DNA of 64,000 bases from positions 53,042,653 to 53,106,652 of the forward strand of contig NC_056752.1 in assembly GCF_018687715.1 (NCBI RefSeq). Reading direction: 5' to 3'. The notes beneath the pieces are model-generated. The model was not told the origin of the DNA, ran no database searches, and was given only the letters and a program-made list of their open reading frames with translations. Both the position numbers and the translations under genes were made by a program. This document shows positions 1 through 13,065 of the stretch, one piece after another. The DNA is from Carya illinoinensis. Taxonomy: Eukaryota > Streptophyta > Magnoliopsida > Fagales > Juglandaceae. Position 1 is the stretch's first letter. The number at the start of each line of letters is the position of its first letter.

Positions 1-315
1 GAAAGATTGAAACCATGTCCCGTAAAAGAATGTTTCCTCTTTCTTTTAGGGGAAAGGGATGGAGAAAAGGTAACTGTATTCTCGACATAGGAAAGAAAAT
101 TGCAAAATCTACTGTCCGCTTTTTTTAATACTGTTCTATCTTATAATCTTTCTTGCATTCATATAATGGTTTTTACAAAAATTATCCATACATACGATTT
201 TTTCTTAAGGTAATGCCAAGCACAATGCCACCTAAATTATACATACTAATGTTCTGGATGTGACTATAATCCAGAAAGAAGTGGGTTAACGATAGAATGA
301 TTAAGCATATAATAC

Positions 316-3226
316 CTGCTCTTGGAAGGCGACCGCTTTATTCTGATAATGTTAATGGATATGCCAAAGACAATATCCAACAAAACGATACTGCTCTCTT
401 TAAGACATCTCAAAGTCTGTCAAAGGAAACATGAAATAAATAGTGACTCCATCTACCAAAAAAATGACACCAAATGATTTTACGCTACCTGAGCAATTAA
501 GAATTTATAGGAGTTAAAGTTTATGGAACCCTTTTGCAAACCTGAATAAACCCAGTTTTTGGGGTGTCAATAATAAAACAAGAGGCACAAAAAAAGTCCA
601 ATTTTCAAAGTCTTATTTCTTCCACATATGTTGAGTGGATGACCAGAGTCAATGTATCCATGGAGAAGCATTGGGTGTCAGTCTATGCCTCCATAGGTAG
701 CTTTCTTTGGATAAGATTATTGCTACTGAAACCCTTATTAAGAAGAAATATATTGTGATGTGGTATGCTCAATGCACAGATGCAATGGTAAGACAATGAA
801 TATATCTCATGCTATGCATGGCAGTCATGAAAGAGTGTTGGTCTGATCTCATCACCCTATTAGGAGTCAAGTGATCAATATATTAGCTAGTTAAAAAGGG
901 AGATTTGAAAGGCAATGTAGTGTTTTAGTTTTATGGAGCCATTATATTAACCTCAAGGAGCTGTCAGGCATTAGAGCATATTTAACTGCCTACGCCCGCA
1001 GTCAAGCTACCTTTTGAGTTATTATTAAGCTAGATGTCTATTTCATCTAGCCCGTTGTCAGGTTTCTCATAGGTTGATGATCTTCCATGGGTTTAACCCC
1101 TTTGTGCTAACAATAACTCGAAAATTATAAAATTAAAAAAAAAAAAAAAAAAAGTGTGTAAAGGACATGAAACATATGAAGAGATATCCTCTTGCTGCAA
1201 CTGTCCACACCTGATCATCCAGACGTGTTTCTTTGTGAAAATTTACAAACAAACTAAGCAATGATAATTCTTTAGGAAAGTGACTTTGCTATGCAACTAT
1301 TGATGCCTACATTATGTGGTGCAAAGCACACAAAACATGCACAAATATCTTAAATAGGAATAGGCATGTAATCTCTAGTCAGCAATGGAAAATTTGCAAG
1401 CAGAAAAAGGCATACAACAGTACTTAGAAACATCCACCAGAGAAATAGTACCTCAAATGAAGAACATGTTGCTAGAAGATTAAAGATGCCCAATAGTGGC
1501 CTCACTATCCACCAGAAGCATAGGATGAAGTTGCAAAATATGGACCGATAGTTGGCAGACATTGAGAAGAATAAGATAGTTGTCTACATATTTGTAAAAG
1601 CAAACACTAAGAAAACCTACATATAGGTAGCATGAGAAACTAAGCTAAGACAGGGTAGCCAACAGCTAGAAGTCAGAAAAGCTTACCCAGACAGCAAACT
1701 GAGAGCATCTGAGAAACCACTTGTGATGAACAATAAAGTCTCCATGCAGTGCTTTGTTTAAAAGTAAAGCCAGATCCAAAAATGACAAACAAGCTCCAAT
1801 GGCAGGAAAATAATGCAAGAAAAATTTTTCTTGCATGTTTACCTGAGCAATCTTCCGAAAGCATTAGTGTGCCTAACCATATCTCCTAGTGAAAAAAAAA
1901 AGAAAAAAGAAAAAAGAAGAAGAAGAAGAAGCAGAAGAAGAAAAAACACACACACACACAAACATACCACAAAGCCCTTCCTGCTCTAAATCAGAATCAT
2001 CGAAGAAACCAAAATATGTACTTGATACAAAATTCAAAAGTAAAAAACAAAAGAAGTTTCAAAGTTATTATACTGTTTAGGCATAGACATATATTAAATT
2101 ATTTTAGGGTACTAACAAGAGACTAGCCAAAAATACTGCAAATACTAGAGATAGGTCCCTAGTTAAGACATATACAGGTTATCGGATTCATGATAGTGTA
2201 ATTCAATGAAAAATTTCTACATTAAATAATTAATGAATTACATCTCATGCATTCTACCATTATTTCCATATAACCAACTGATCACATTCTTTTTACAAGT
2301 ACTGTCTGAGAAAATTAAGGAAAAAGGGAAAAATTTAGTAATAATGTTGTATACTTAACTAAGAAACCGAAAGAACTCTAACAGCTTTAAGAGGGAATAA
2401 TCTAAATGCAAATCGACGATATCAAAGATTAGTAGAAGATGTGGAAATATTTCGTAGGTGTCATCATTGTCACGTTTGTGCTTATATCTTTATGTGCTAA
2501 AACTGATAGATGAAACTGTCAAATTCAATATGATATTTCTCGTTCATCAATGTAGAAGAGAATATTTTTCAGCTTCTTTCTATTTGATAAAAATAGAGAT
2601 TTTGATATGATGCAAATTAATCAGTTATCATTATGACGAAGGTTTAACAATAAATGCATACTCAATATGAATGTAGTTCCAGGGGAAAAATATTACTGTG
2701 GACAAATAGAATATATATTTCTAATCTATCTATCTATGTTCCCATGTGAGTGAGTTATATGCGTAGAAGTTCCCAAGATAAGTCAGTTAAACCGTAACGC
2801 TTGAGATCTTAATCGAAGGGGTATAAAGTAGCGTAACCAATGTGACCTGGCTACCCTATTTACTTTATCTTAATTTCTTTAAGCAACTAGCAAAAGCCTA
2901 GATGAGACAAAGGAATGTAAAAAGTCTTGGAAACTTCAACTCAAAATAGCCAAAACCTAGATGAGCGTTTAGAACTGAGGAGTCAGAACCTACCGTCCAA
3001 CTTCGTCCGGCACTCCTCTGAGTAATTCCAACCACAAAAATCATAACAAGAGTAGCAGCATTCACTCCGAAACCTAAAACCGTATGCATTGTCAAGAAAA
3101 TGCAATTTTCCAAAACATTAACTATCTTTTTATACACTGAAGTGTAAATTAGCACTACGAATAAAGCCTGTGATCATAAGGATATATGTTATCGAAACAC
3201 TCGGACGTTCGATTTCCATCCCAAAC
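316..3226 (-). CDS. ABCC13: ABC transporter C family member 13-like, 5' exons (partial)
   Basis: ABCC proteins are ATP-driven membrane exporters of conjugates. Only N-terminal exons lie in the window; the ATPase domains would be beyond the left edge. Coding exons on the minus strand: 3226-3186, 3081-2994, 1842-1687, 1583-1452 and 416-316. They join in frame through introns 2-4 (GT-AG) and one AT-AC intron (3185-3082). Peptides read in order: VWDGNRTSECFDN, VLGFGVNAATLVMIFVVGIT, FFLHYFPAIGACLSFLDLAL, FCNFILCFWWIVRPLLGIF, LKESSIVLLDIVFGISINII. These are hydrophobic helices of a TMD0-like region and match my memory of plant ABCC13. The first coding exon with the ATG, which should end just before acceptor 3228-3229, was not found; it should lie between 3230 and about 4300. 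The 1-315 stretch reads as intron. Family assignment is from recalled sequence, exon structure from direct reading. Confidence 0.72.
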
Positions 3227-4559
3227 CTGAAAACCAGCAAGGAATATGCCAATTCATGGTCAGATTCAATCCCCTTCTATTTTCAATTCTAAGTTAAATT
3301 ACTCAATTAATTCCATTAAAAAAAAAAAAACCGAACTAAACAACATTAGCATCGGTCTTGCTTAACCCGAGTTTTTTTTCAGTTTTTTCTGCAAACAAAC
3401 AGATTAGCAAATCTATGTCGAAACAGAGTCCAGTACATGCTGTCTATCTGGTCACTGAGAGAACCGGGGAAAGGGGGGAAGGCGAACTGGAACTGAAAAT
3501 AGAAAAGAAATATTTTCACCCCAGGCAAAGCCATTTGCGCTGAACTCGATGAAACAACTTCTTTTTCTTGGGGTCCAAGTCTAACACAGTTAAAGAAGCA
3601 AAATAACTAAGGCTCCATTGGTGTCTACCTCAAAATTTTTCAACAGATAATGCCAAGAAAATTGGTTCGTTTTCTATTATTTGGTTGACTGTGAAAATAA
3701 TTTTCCAAGGTTTGATTACACCAAGAAAATCTATGTTAAGACCAACAGAACCACGTAAAAAACTGGTGGCAGTAATGACTCTAGCTGCAGTGATGGGAGA
3801 AGTTGGAGGAGGGTAGAGGTGATAGTGAGAAAGCGCGAGGGAAGTGGTGGTGGTCGCGGTGGCGTCAGAGGCTTCAGAGGATAAATGAAGCACGAGAATT
3901 ATATGTTTGGCAGCCCAAGACAACGAAAAAAAAAACAAACGATATCAAGAGAATCAAAATCTTTCGTCAACGTGTAGTTCGATTTTCCCTTTTTTCGTCA
4001 AACTTTTCCCGGCTGCCAAACAGAGGGCAAATTCGAGTCCTTAATAGACAAGATGTTAACGTATTTACTGAAAAGACAGGATCTGGGCAAAATAGGGTGA
4101 GAGAGAGCTCACGGAAGGGGAATTAGGGCAAATAAGGGCCATGAAGGCGTCCATTGGTCGTCTGAAGCGAGGGCTGTCAATGCAGAGAGCCAAGCAAGGG
4201 GAGAGCAACCGAGTGTGACCTTTTCAAGCACCCGTTAACATTTATTCTTGAACGGTAATGAGACGAGACTTGCGCGGAAAGTCATTGCGATGAGCCGACG
4301 TGGCAGCTTTTAAGAGCAACGATTTTTTTTTTTTTTTTTTTTGAGTTTTCATAAATACCTTTTTGCCCGCAGAAATGCTAAAGCCGCGTAAAAAATGTAA
4401 CTACTTTTTTTTTTTTAGAAAAAAAAAATCAAATACTTTTTAATGATATTGTAAAAAAAAATTATTTTTAAAAAAATACATGAAAAAATAGTTTTTACCT
4501 TGTAGGATCCCAATCCCATGTATAATCGTAGAGCTATTATTTCATCCGATGTAATTAAT

Positions 4560-4728
4560 TAAGTTGAAGATAAAGTTGAAAATTAAATAAAATATTTTTT
4601 AATATTATTATTATTTTAAAATTTTAAAAAATTAAATTATTTATTATATTTCATGTAAATATTTTTTTAAAAATTATAATAATTAGATAAAATGAATTGA
4701 AACTATTTTTATATCCAAACATAATATT
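4560..4728 (+). repeat. MITE-like dispersed repeat, family A, copy 1
   Basis: The core runs 'gttgaaaattaaataaaat', then TTTTTTAATATTATTATTATTTTAAAATT, then 'aaattatttattatatttc', in the same order as the clearer copy at 7231-7433. No coding capacity. The ends are too decayed to call TIRs. Confidence 0.55.
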
Positions 4729-5157
4729 TTCTAATCTAGAGAAAATAAAAATCATTGCCTATTAGTTGGTTTTGGAAAAGGTTAAATAAATCTATGGGTT
4801 TGTCTACTCAATTTTATTATTCATGTATTTTATTTTTTTATTTAATTATTAAATAAATGACTAGTAGTGAATTGTTGTATTTTTTATTTTTTTTCTTAAT
4901 GATTAAGAATATTAAAAAAATATTTAAAAGAAAATAAAAAATGTTTAACTAACGCTAACCGACTAGCAACATCCTTTGATTTTACCATAGGAGAAAATAT
5001 AATTATACATCTTATTTTTTACACATCTAATATATCATTGATCTTCATATTAACTATATTAAAAAATTATTAATATTTTAAATTCTTAAAGTCATAGTGA
5101 ACTTTCGTTATAAGTAGTGTGCTAGTAGATAGATATACGTATAGCATAACTCTAAGA

Positions 5158-5378
5158 TTCAGTTTGGTCATTAAGATTTTTCATCTCAAATATAAAATTT
5201 TTATCTCATTATTACAACTTTCTCAAATTTTTATATAAAATATAATAAACAATTTAAATTTTTCTTAATTTTTTTAAATTCTAAAATAATAATAATATTA
5301 AAATATAATATTTTAATATTTAATTTTAAAATTTAAAATTCTCATATGAGAAATTCCAATGACTAAATAGAACGTAAA
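5158..5378 (-). repeat. MITE-like dispersed repeat, family A, copy 2 (inverted)
   Basis: Reverse-complement of the family A core: 'atttttatctcattattaca' and 'atataaaatataataaacaa' followed by a TAATAATAATATTA block. The edges carry 'tttggtcatt' (about 5164) and 'aatgactaaa' (about 5358), a plausible short inverted pair. Confidence 0.55.
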
Positions 5379-7230
5379 TATATTGAGCGTTATAAGAGTT
5401 TTTAAAAGCGTTCTTATTAACTTTTGAGAACATTTTGAAAATTACTAGGAGAAATAGAATAAAATTTGTGTGGAAGGTAATATTAATTTTGTAAAATATC
5501 ATGTTAATAGAATGATAACATCACATCATTGCTTAAAAATACATTTTCTTAAGGGATTCGTGCAGGTTAGTAAGAGATGCGGGGAGACAAGCTTACAAGA
5601 AAAAGAGAGAAGATTCCTGAATTCATACACTTGCAAAACATACTTTATGAGCGTGCGATCCACGTCGCCATCTACTCGGATTTTGGAATAAAGCTGCACA
5701 AATGTATATATACTATATAGCATGGGTCAAATCATATTAAAGCGGCTTTCTTTGGGAAAAGAAAAAAGAAAATAAAAAGGTAATACATGCTGCTCAGCAG
5801 CTCGAGCGTGGCAATGGCATGAGACAAATTTTAAAGAAAAATTATACGAGTTTTGTTATATATAAATGAATTTATATTTCAATTTGCGTGTGGATATCGT
5901 TGTATTTATATTCAAATTTTAAATTGATATTATTTTTTTTAAAGTTTAATTTTTTAATTAATTATATTAGATAGATATGCATATTAAGGAATAGAATCGC
6001 TTAAAATTATATTTGCGGTAAGAAAATTATTTATTATAAAGTGCTGGAAAATTACATAAAAAAAATTATTTTTATAATAAAAATTTCAAAATTTATACGA
6101 TTTAAAACTATATCTGGTGCATAGTAAAAACGAAGGCACGTGTTGGATATCTTGGATGAGCAACATACGCTACCCAATTCAACCTCCAATGTTCAAACGA
6201 TTCAAACGTGAAAATGGGTTTCCTCCGAGCTCGAAGCAGTCCTGTCCCCTGCAGCTCATTCAACATTTGAAGGAATTGGGCTCGTATTAGAAGCCCAATG
6301 CGTCAGATTGGCTGCTAGCCTGCTAGTGTCTGGTCAAGATTAAGTAAAATAAATAATATTACATATAATTGTAGAGTATATAATATTATACAATTATTTT
6401 AAAAAAGAGTAAGATTTATAATTACAAATTTATTTTTTTCATGTGAGTCTTATATTAATTAATTTTTTTTAAAGAGATTATGCGACACTTGTACAATCAT
6501 AATTATAAATATAATTTCTCAAATATAAGTAGTCTATATTGAACTAGTAAAAATTCAAAGACTTTACTTTTGAGTTACAGTAAAGTTATTTTGTCTTTAA
6601 ATTTGGCTAGTTACTATTTATCTTCAAAACAATATTTTTCTTTAAATATATATTATGATGGATAATTAAGTTGAAGAAAAAAGTAGTTGGAAAACAATAA
6701 TTTTAAATAAAAATTAAATTCTTAATTAATATATAGAGTGTATTTGTAAAATATAAAAAATATTATTAAAATATATAATATTATATTATTATTTTAATTT
6801 TAAGACGGATAATTCAATATAGACTAATTTCTTCTATGGCTTTGGCTCTAGCCATAACCTTGACTTTTATTCAAATTTCTTCAATGCTCTTACTCTTAGT
6901 ACTAGATAGTAACAAGATATTTGCATTTCAAACAAATTTACCTGTATACTAATATTGCCGATTTCTTTTTCTTTCCTTTTTCTGTGAAAATAAATTTTAA
7001 TTTTTATATTTTATAATTTGTGAAGATGTTGGAATTATAAAATATTAGATTAAATTTTATTAGGAGAGATGAAGGGATGCTTTGGGTCAGATTGGCTTAA
7101 TACTAGATGGTAAGGAGATATTTGCATTTCAAGAAAAAATTATCTGTATTTCCGATTCCCTTTTTTTTTTTTGTTGTAAAAATAAATTTTAATTTATATA
7201 TTTTTGGAAAATGTTGGAATCATAAACGGT

Positions 7231-7433
7231 TAATTTGGATTCAAATATGAGATAATATGAGATGAGATGATTTTAAATAAAAGATGAAAATTAAATAAAA
7301 TATTATTTTTTTAATATTATTATTGTTTTAAAATTTAAAAAAGTTGAATTGTTTATTATATTTTGTATGAAAATTTAAAAAAATTATAATGATGAGATGA
7401 GTTAAGATGTTTTTCAAATCCAAATAAGGCTCG
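7231..7433 (+). repeat. MITE-like dispersed repeat, family A, copy 3 (best preserved)
   Basis: Begins with 'tttggattcaaatatgag' and ends with 'ttttcaaatccaaataa', giving a short terminal inverted repeat around TTTGGATT/AATCCAAA. Internally: 'gagatgagatgattttaa', a TTAATATTATTATTG block, 'gttgaattgtttattatat' and 'aattataatgatgagatgag'. This copy anchors recognition of the other copies. Confidence 0.7.
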
Positions 7434-8954
7434 GAGAGATGAATAAATAGTTTGGGTTATAAATGTTTCCGTTGAAAATTGAAGAAAGATGAAAGATGGA
7501 ATATATTAATTTAATATAAACTTTTTAAATATCTTTTAGACGTTTGTTTGTAGAGAGTATCGGTAGTAATAAAGTTTAGATCAATTTAGTAATATATTGG
7601 TTGAGTTCCAAATAGTTGATATAGGAATATATTTATATATATCAGCTCATAGGTGTAAGTTTATCTTAATAGATTGAATGAATGATGACATTTTAAATAT
7701 ATATATATATATATAGTAAATTAAATTTCAACGGTTTCTGTCAAAACTTTTCCGTTATGAATGTTTGCTAGGTCATGTGGAGGGAACTCAATAAAAGTCA
7801 TGAAAATAAGACGCTCAAATTGGAATGAACTTTAGTGGGGTGAAGCTCTAATCTTCCATCAAGCCTTAAAGGGATTTTGAAATTTATGTACTCCATCCCG
7901 GACTTACTCTAGAGTATTTGGTCTTGTACTTAAAAGATTAAGTACAAACAACAAATCTTAAGATATTCTATAGTTTTATTCAAATTCTAATATCTAAAAT
8001 GATAAATAAGTAAAATAAATAGGTCTTACAAATAAATATCATTTAATACATTCATAATTAATTTTATGAGCTAAAATAAGTGTTATAAAACTCATTTCAC
8101 GTCTCTAAACCAAGATCAATTAAATTTCATGTTCAAACTACAGGGTTTAAAGTGAAAGGAAAATGAATATATAAAATAAACCCTACAATATTTATTAATT
8201 AATGTTAGAGATAATTTTAAGATATCGCACGCACTCATTTAAAAAAATGTTGAAATCTATTATTAAAAAATAATTTTTATACGTGAGTTTCAGATTTAAC
8301 TACCTTTTATGAATGAGGCATGCGGGGCTCGCATTACTTAATATTACAAATATCATTTTTTATATTTATTATTGCTAGTGTATATTTTTCTAATAATAAT
8401 AAATATATCTTTATAAAGATTGTTTGACCCCCTTTATATCTCCAAATATTTATTAAATCAAAATTTTATGTATTTGTCTCTTTCTTATTCTAGATAATGA
8501 ATTTCGAAGAAAACCTTTTGAAGATAAGAGTAATGTTAAATATGTAAGTACATATTTTAAAAAAATAAAATTTATTATTAAAAATTTATTTTTCATGTGA
8601 GTTTTATATTTGCTTGCTTTTTTCCAAATGAGTATGCGACTCGCTATATCATTTATCTCAATATAATCCTCATGCCTAAAATATAAATTGCTTATTATAT
8701 ATATCAACACTTACCCGACCCGCTCTCTCTATGTATAGAACCTTACCCGACCCGCCCTTATATTTATAGATAGATAAAAACCAGGATATGTGTAGTGGGT
8801 ACATGAGAAGAATCAAACCCGACAATCCAACTGCTGCAATTGTACACGTATTCCCATCCGTCGAGCCAAGTGTTCGTTATCTTCTAATCCATTTTGCTTC
8901 CGCCCTCTCTTTCGCACCCAGACCGGACCCACTAAGCCAACCTTGGAGACGGCC

Positions 8955-11900
8955 ATGCTCGCATTCATGGCCTTCTCATCTCCGCCTTACACTCTCTCTC
9001 TCCTCCGCCCAACCTACAACCATTCTCTCTCGCCACCGCGCTTCGCTTCCCCCACCTTTCAACCCCATCTTCGACTATTCCCACTCTTCTCTACTTCTCA
9101 TTCTCTCCCTAAACTCCCACTCACTACCAAATTCCAATGCATTAGCAAAGACGAAGCCCGGCCAACCTCCACCTCCGATCCCAAAGCCGGAGTCTCGGTC
9201 TACAAGCCGAAGTCCTACCAAGTTTTAGTTACAGATGCAGCAAATTCTCTTGCTCGTGCTATTGAGGACGGCAAGATCCGCCTGGAGATTGATTTCCCGT
9301 ACTTGTTCTTTCACTGTCTTTTGCTATGATGCTTGAACTTTCGCGTTTCCACTTCATGAAAAATTCTTTTATTTTTTTCAATAATTTGTGACCATTTTGT
9401 ATGCTAATATTTGGTTTATTCCCTGCGTTTTTTTCTTCGCCGCTTGTGAGGTCAGGCCCTTGCCTAGCAACATCTCTTCCTATAAGGTACATCCTTCTGC
9501 TGTCATGCCTCTTTAGGTGATTAAGCCCCTAGCTCGTTATGAATCCTACTGTTCATGCAATCACTGGCTTTATATAGCATTCGTGATTACTTTTTATGAT
9601 GCTGGAGAAAAACTAGTATCAACAGTTTTTCATTATATTTCATATGACATGGCACAATCGGTGTTATTATTTGATGTAATCTTATTATTGGACTCGAAGT
9701 TGCTTGTTAATGACAAATTGATCTGAATACACGATACATGATTTTCTCAAATTCCTAAATATGTAAAGGGATCTTCAGATGAGTTCATTGATGCCAACAT
9801 TCAACTAGTCTTGGCTGTCGTGAGGAAGCTGCGGGAAACAAAGGAAACAAGAGCTTGCATTGTAAGAAGGGAACTTCTTTTCATCTAGCACGCATATCTT
9901 TGACTTGAAACATGTTAATATTTTGTTTCTAATTTTAGGTGTTTCCTGATAAGCCAGAGAGGCGCAGGGCCTCTCAACTTTTTAAAGCAGCTCTTGACTC
10001 GGTAATAAAATAACTCATCGTGAACTTACCAGTTGTTTAGTTTGACCAAATATTGATGACTTGTTGCCATGAAAATCCTTTAGTAACTAGAGAACCTTCA
10101 TTGTTGAAGTCCTTGATGCTTTATCTAAGTTTAATACTGGATTATTCCTTTCAGATTGATGGTGTAACCATCGGTTCCCTGGATGACGTCCCAAGTGGTC
10201 CTGTCACAAAATTCTTCAGGTCTATAAGGAATACTCTTGATTTTGATTTTGAAGATGACAACGAAGGTTAGTTCTACGCAATCAAATGATGTAGACCGAT
10301 AATGGACCTATATGAGCACATGAATTTGTGTCTTTTTGGGAATATATGTTAAACAATATCTGTAAAGTAAACGCGGAACTTGTGGGGAAAAAATGTAGTT
10401 TAGATTTTAAAAAGCCATTATTTTCATCCGAACCCTTAGCTATTATAGTTTTAGCATTAACCATATTGTTTATGAAGCGATATGGGCTTGTTTTGTTGTT
10501 TAAAGATCCTACGCTTCTTATGTTAAGAGTTTTTGATGCCATGTTAATTGAATTGTGCACACCAACCATCTTATGTTAACTTTCCACTCTCTGCCGTCTC
10601 TTACAAATGCAGACTGTTGGCAGTCTAATGAGCCTCCATCCATCCATATATTTATTAACTGCAGCACACGAGAACTTGCTTCCATAGAGAAGTATGTGGT
10701 ATGGCATCTTCACTGTTAGAGTATTATCTCTCCTACTCTCAAATCCTTGACATAAAAATTGGATTTCCATAATATGCTAACATAGTTATATGTATTGTTC
10801 TGTTCCTTGATGGTCGTAGACTATGGGGTATCGCAACCTGATTCATCTGTATTGATTTTTTCTTAAGTTGAAAATGCACATCATAATCACAATAATTTTG
10901 TTGATAGTTTTGTTACTATTGTAACCATGTCCCTTTTTCACATTTCAAAAACAATGTTGGAGGTGGTGTACTTGGGTTGCACCTTTGCACTGATTAGTAC
11001 AGATCTTTTTACTCATAAAAAAATGTCAAGAGGTCGGTTCCTGTTTCCCTCATGATTCTGTTTGGGACGTGCAGGAAAATTTTGCTCAATCAACTCCTGC
11101 ACTTCTCTTCAATCTGGAACTTGATACATTGCGGTTCGATTTATGCCTTTATTTAGCTTTGATTGACACTTAATTCTTGCTATACTGAATACACTTTCCA
11201 TTGTCAAATAAAAGATGTTAACTTGGCAGTGCTGACTTGGGCATTCTGGGATTTCCGACAAGAGATTTGCACTACCGATTTCTTTCTCAATTCACTCCTG
11301 TGTTTTATATCCGAATCAGAGAATACTCAAAGGTACTTGTTATTTTGTCAACCTTCTTACTCATTAATTGTTTTCTCAATCCAAGTGTGGTGTATCTATT
11401 TGATCTTCAATTTGAAGACAGTAGCAGTAGCACCTTACATTGTGAATTACAGTGGAGCACTGTTTCGCCAGTACCCAGGTATTAAAATTATTTCCCTGAG
11501 AATTAAAACTATGTTCTATACCCAATTACATGCATTGTTTTGAGAAAATATTGTTCTTATCATGCCGACCAAGTCTTGCATCTTTTGAGAATCACATTTT
11601 CACATTTTTGTCAGCAGCGGTTGTGGGGTAAGTCTACATAGGTCTTTGATTTATTTGATCGATAATATCCAGACCCCTTTTTTTTAATATATATATATAT
11701 ATATATCAAAAAGGACCTGATAAGAAAGACTTGAAGGGAAGATGATAACTATATAAAATCATAGATTCCATCCACTTGGAAGTACTCGAATGTGTCAGGA
11801 TGATAAAGAGAAAAACCATAGGAAATACTTATGATGGAAACAATGCTATCAAAAACATTATTTTAGCTCTCAATAATTTAGTGGAAGCTCCTCCTTCTCT

Positions 11901-12488
11901 GTCATGCTTTATTTTCATATCCTTTTGCATAGCTAGTTTCAAACCCTTATCCTTTTTAGAATCGGTTCAGGACCTTGGCAGGTGATGCTTAAACAGGCAG
12001 ATGGTTCTTATGCTTGTGTGGCTGAGAGTGCAACACGCTTTACACTGGGGGAAGTATGTATCTTTTTTAAGCTCCAAGCCCCACTTCTTCTCTTAATTGT
12101 TAAAAATAATTGTATATGCTTTTGTACTAATTATTTCATGTGACCTAGACCAAAGAAGAACTGTTGAGGGTGATGGGACTGCAAGAGGAAGAAGGGAGCT
12201 CACTTGAATTTCTCCGCAGAGGCTACAAGGTCCCTCTGATTATCTAAGTAGTTTCTTTCATTTGTACTTAGTTGTAAATGCTTAGCAATGATACAGACAA
12301 TTTCTTTCTTTGTATAGTAATTTCCTCCTCCCGTCTCTCCCAGTAGTTAGTTTTTTTAGTTGTTCTAAGAAGCTTTATTACGAAAGAGACTTGAAAATCT
12401 CTCAGTTGTATGATCTCTAATCTTGCAGGTTTCCACTTGGTGGGAAGAGGAAGTAGAAATGGAAGCATCTTCTGCATGGCGCAGTTAA
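8955..12488 (+). CDS. LPA3: LOW PSII ACCUMULATION 3-like chloroplast protein (DUF1995)
   Basis: LPA3 assists photosystem II assembly in Arabidopsis plastids. Model: exons 8955-9298, 9456-9486, 9769-9861, 9939-10001, 10155-10266, 10613-10698, 11075-11133, 11230-11332, 11418-11478, 11971-12053, 12149-12229, 12429-12488; 1176 bp, 391 residues, every junction GT-AG and in frame. The ATG at 8955 is chosen because the upstream in-frame codon at 8943 is only TTG. Residues 1-75 are rich in Ser/Pro/Leu with few acidic residues, as in a chloroplast transit peptide. The conserved part starts at [20 protein letters not shown] and continues through [54 protein letters not shown] and LFRQYPG to a Trp-rich end ([18 protein letters not shown]). 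Exon 2 is a 31-bp micro-exon. Convergent with the CNGC gene, 577 bp between stop codons. Confidence 0.9.
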
Positions 12489-13065
12489 CAGAGAGATGTT
12501 GAAGTTCAATCAATCAGGGTCACTCAACACTACAATATTCCAGAAGATCCAGGCATAAGGCCTGCACAATCATTTCTTCTCTTCTTTCCGTTCCTTTTTT
12601 TTTTTTTTTCCCTTTAAATTTTGTCTGTGTAATGTATTTTTTTTTTCCCTTTTCACTCTAAATGATTGACTTTCTCCTCTGCGAACCGGAGATTATTTTT
12701 TTCGTGTCCTGTTTGATTGTGGAGTGTGTAAGAAAAGATAGATAAATAAAATAGTAGCGTCGTAAGATAAAAAGGAACACGAGTTCATATCATGGGATTT
12801 AAATTGGATAACTTCATTGACTTTAATGTGCTTTTACTACTGGTCTATTAGCAGTGAGCTGTCCATAATAATAGCCTACCAGATTGCCAAGCAGACTTTA
12901 CTTCAGAAACGAAGCGCCAATCAAAAGTGTTTAAAAAAAAAAAAAAGGCCTTTGGCACATTTTGCAGCAGAGATGCGGTATACCGGACGCAATATACAGT
13001 GTACAGGATGCGCTAGGAATTCAGCCGTTTTGGTTTTTTAACATCTAATATTATAAAAAAACACA
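12489..13065. other. Convergent 3' intergenic region, LPA3-like / CNGC
   Basis: Holds the 3' UTRs of two converging genes. T-rich runs at about 12595-12610 and 12637-12647 and an A run at 12938-12950 are seen. No ORF of note and no other gene recognised. Confidence 0.6.

Larger units (their letters stand above)
3227..8954. other. AT-rich spacer between ABCC13-like and LPA3-like genes
   Basis: About 3230-4320 is less AT-rich and probably holds the ABCC13-like promoter, leader and missing first coding exon. From 4320 to 8700 the sequence is very AT-rich, with T and A runs (for example 4322-4342) and an AT microsatellite near 7698-7715. At least three copies of the dispersed MITE family lie here (listed separately). 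A stretch at 6620-6900 resembles 20820-21020 and may be a second non-coding repeat family. No ORF resembles a known protein. 8700-8954 is the presumed promoter and leader of the LPA3-like gene. Confidence 0.6.

Noticed and set aside
1889..2080. Lys/Glu-rich open frame
   Set aside because: Encoded by A-rich and GAA simple sequence inside an ABCC13 intron, on the opposite strand.
3630..4126. Overlapping opposite-strand frames near the ABCC13 5' flank
   Set aside because: Low-complexity translations without similarity; tried as the missing ABCC13 first exon, but no frame joined acceptor 3228 convincingly.
8788..9228. 146-codon frame overlapping the LPA3-like first exon
   Set aside because: Different frame from the transit peptide and DUF1995 continuation; Pro/Ser-rich translation is a shadow of the real exon.
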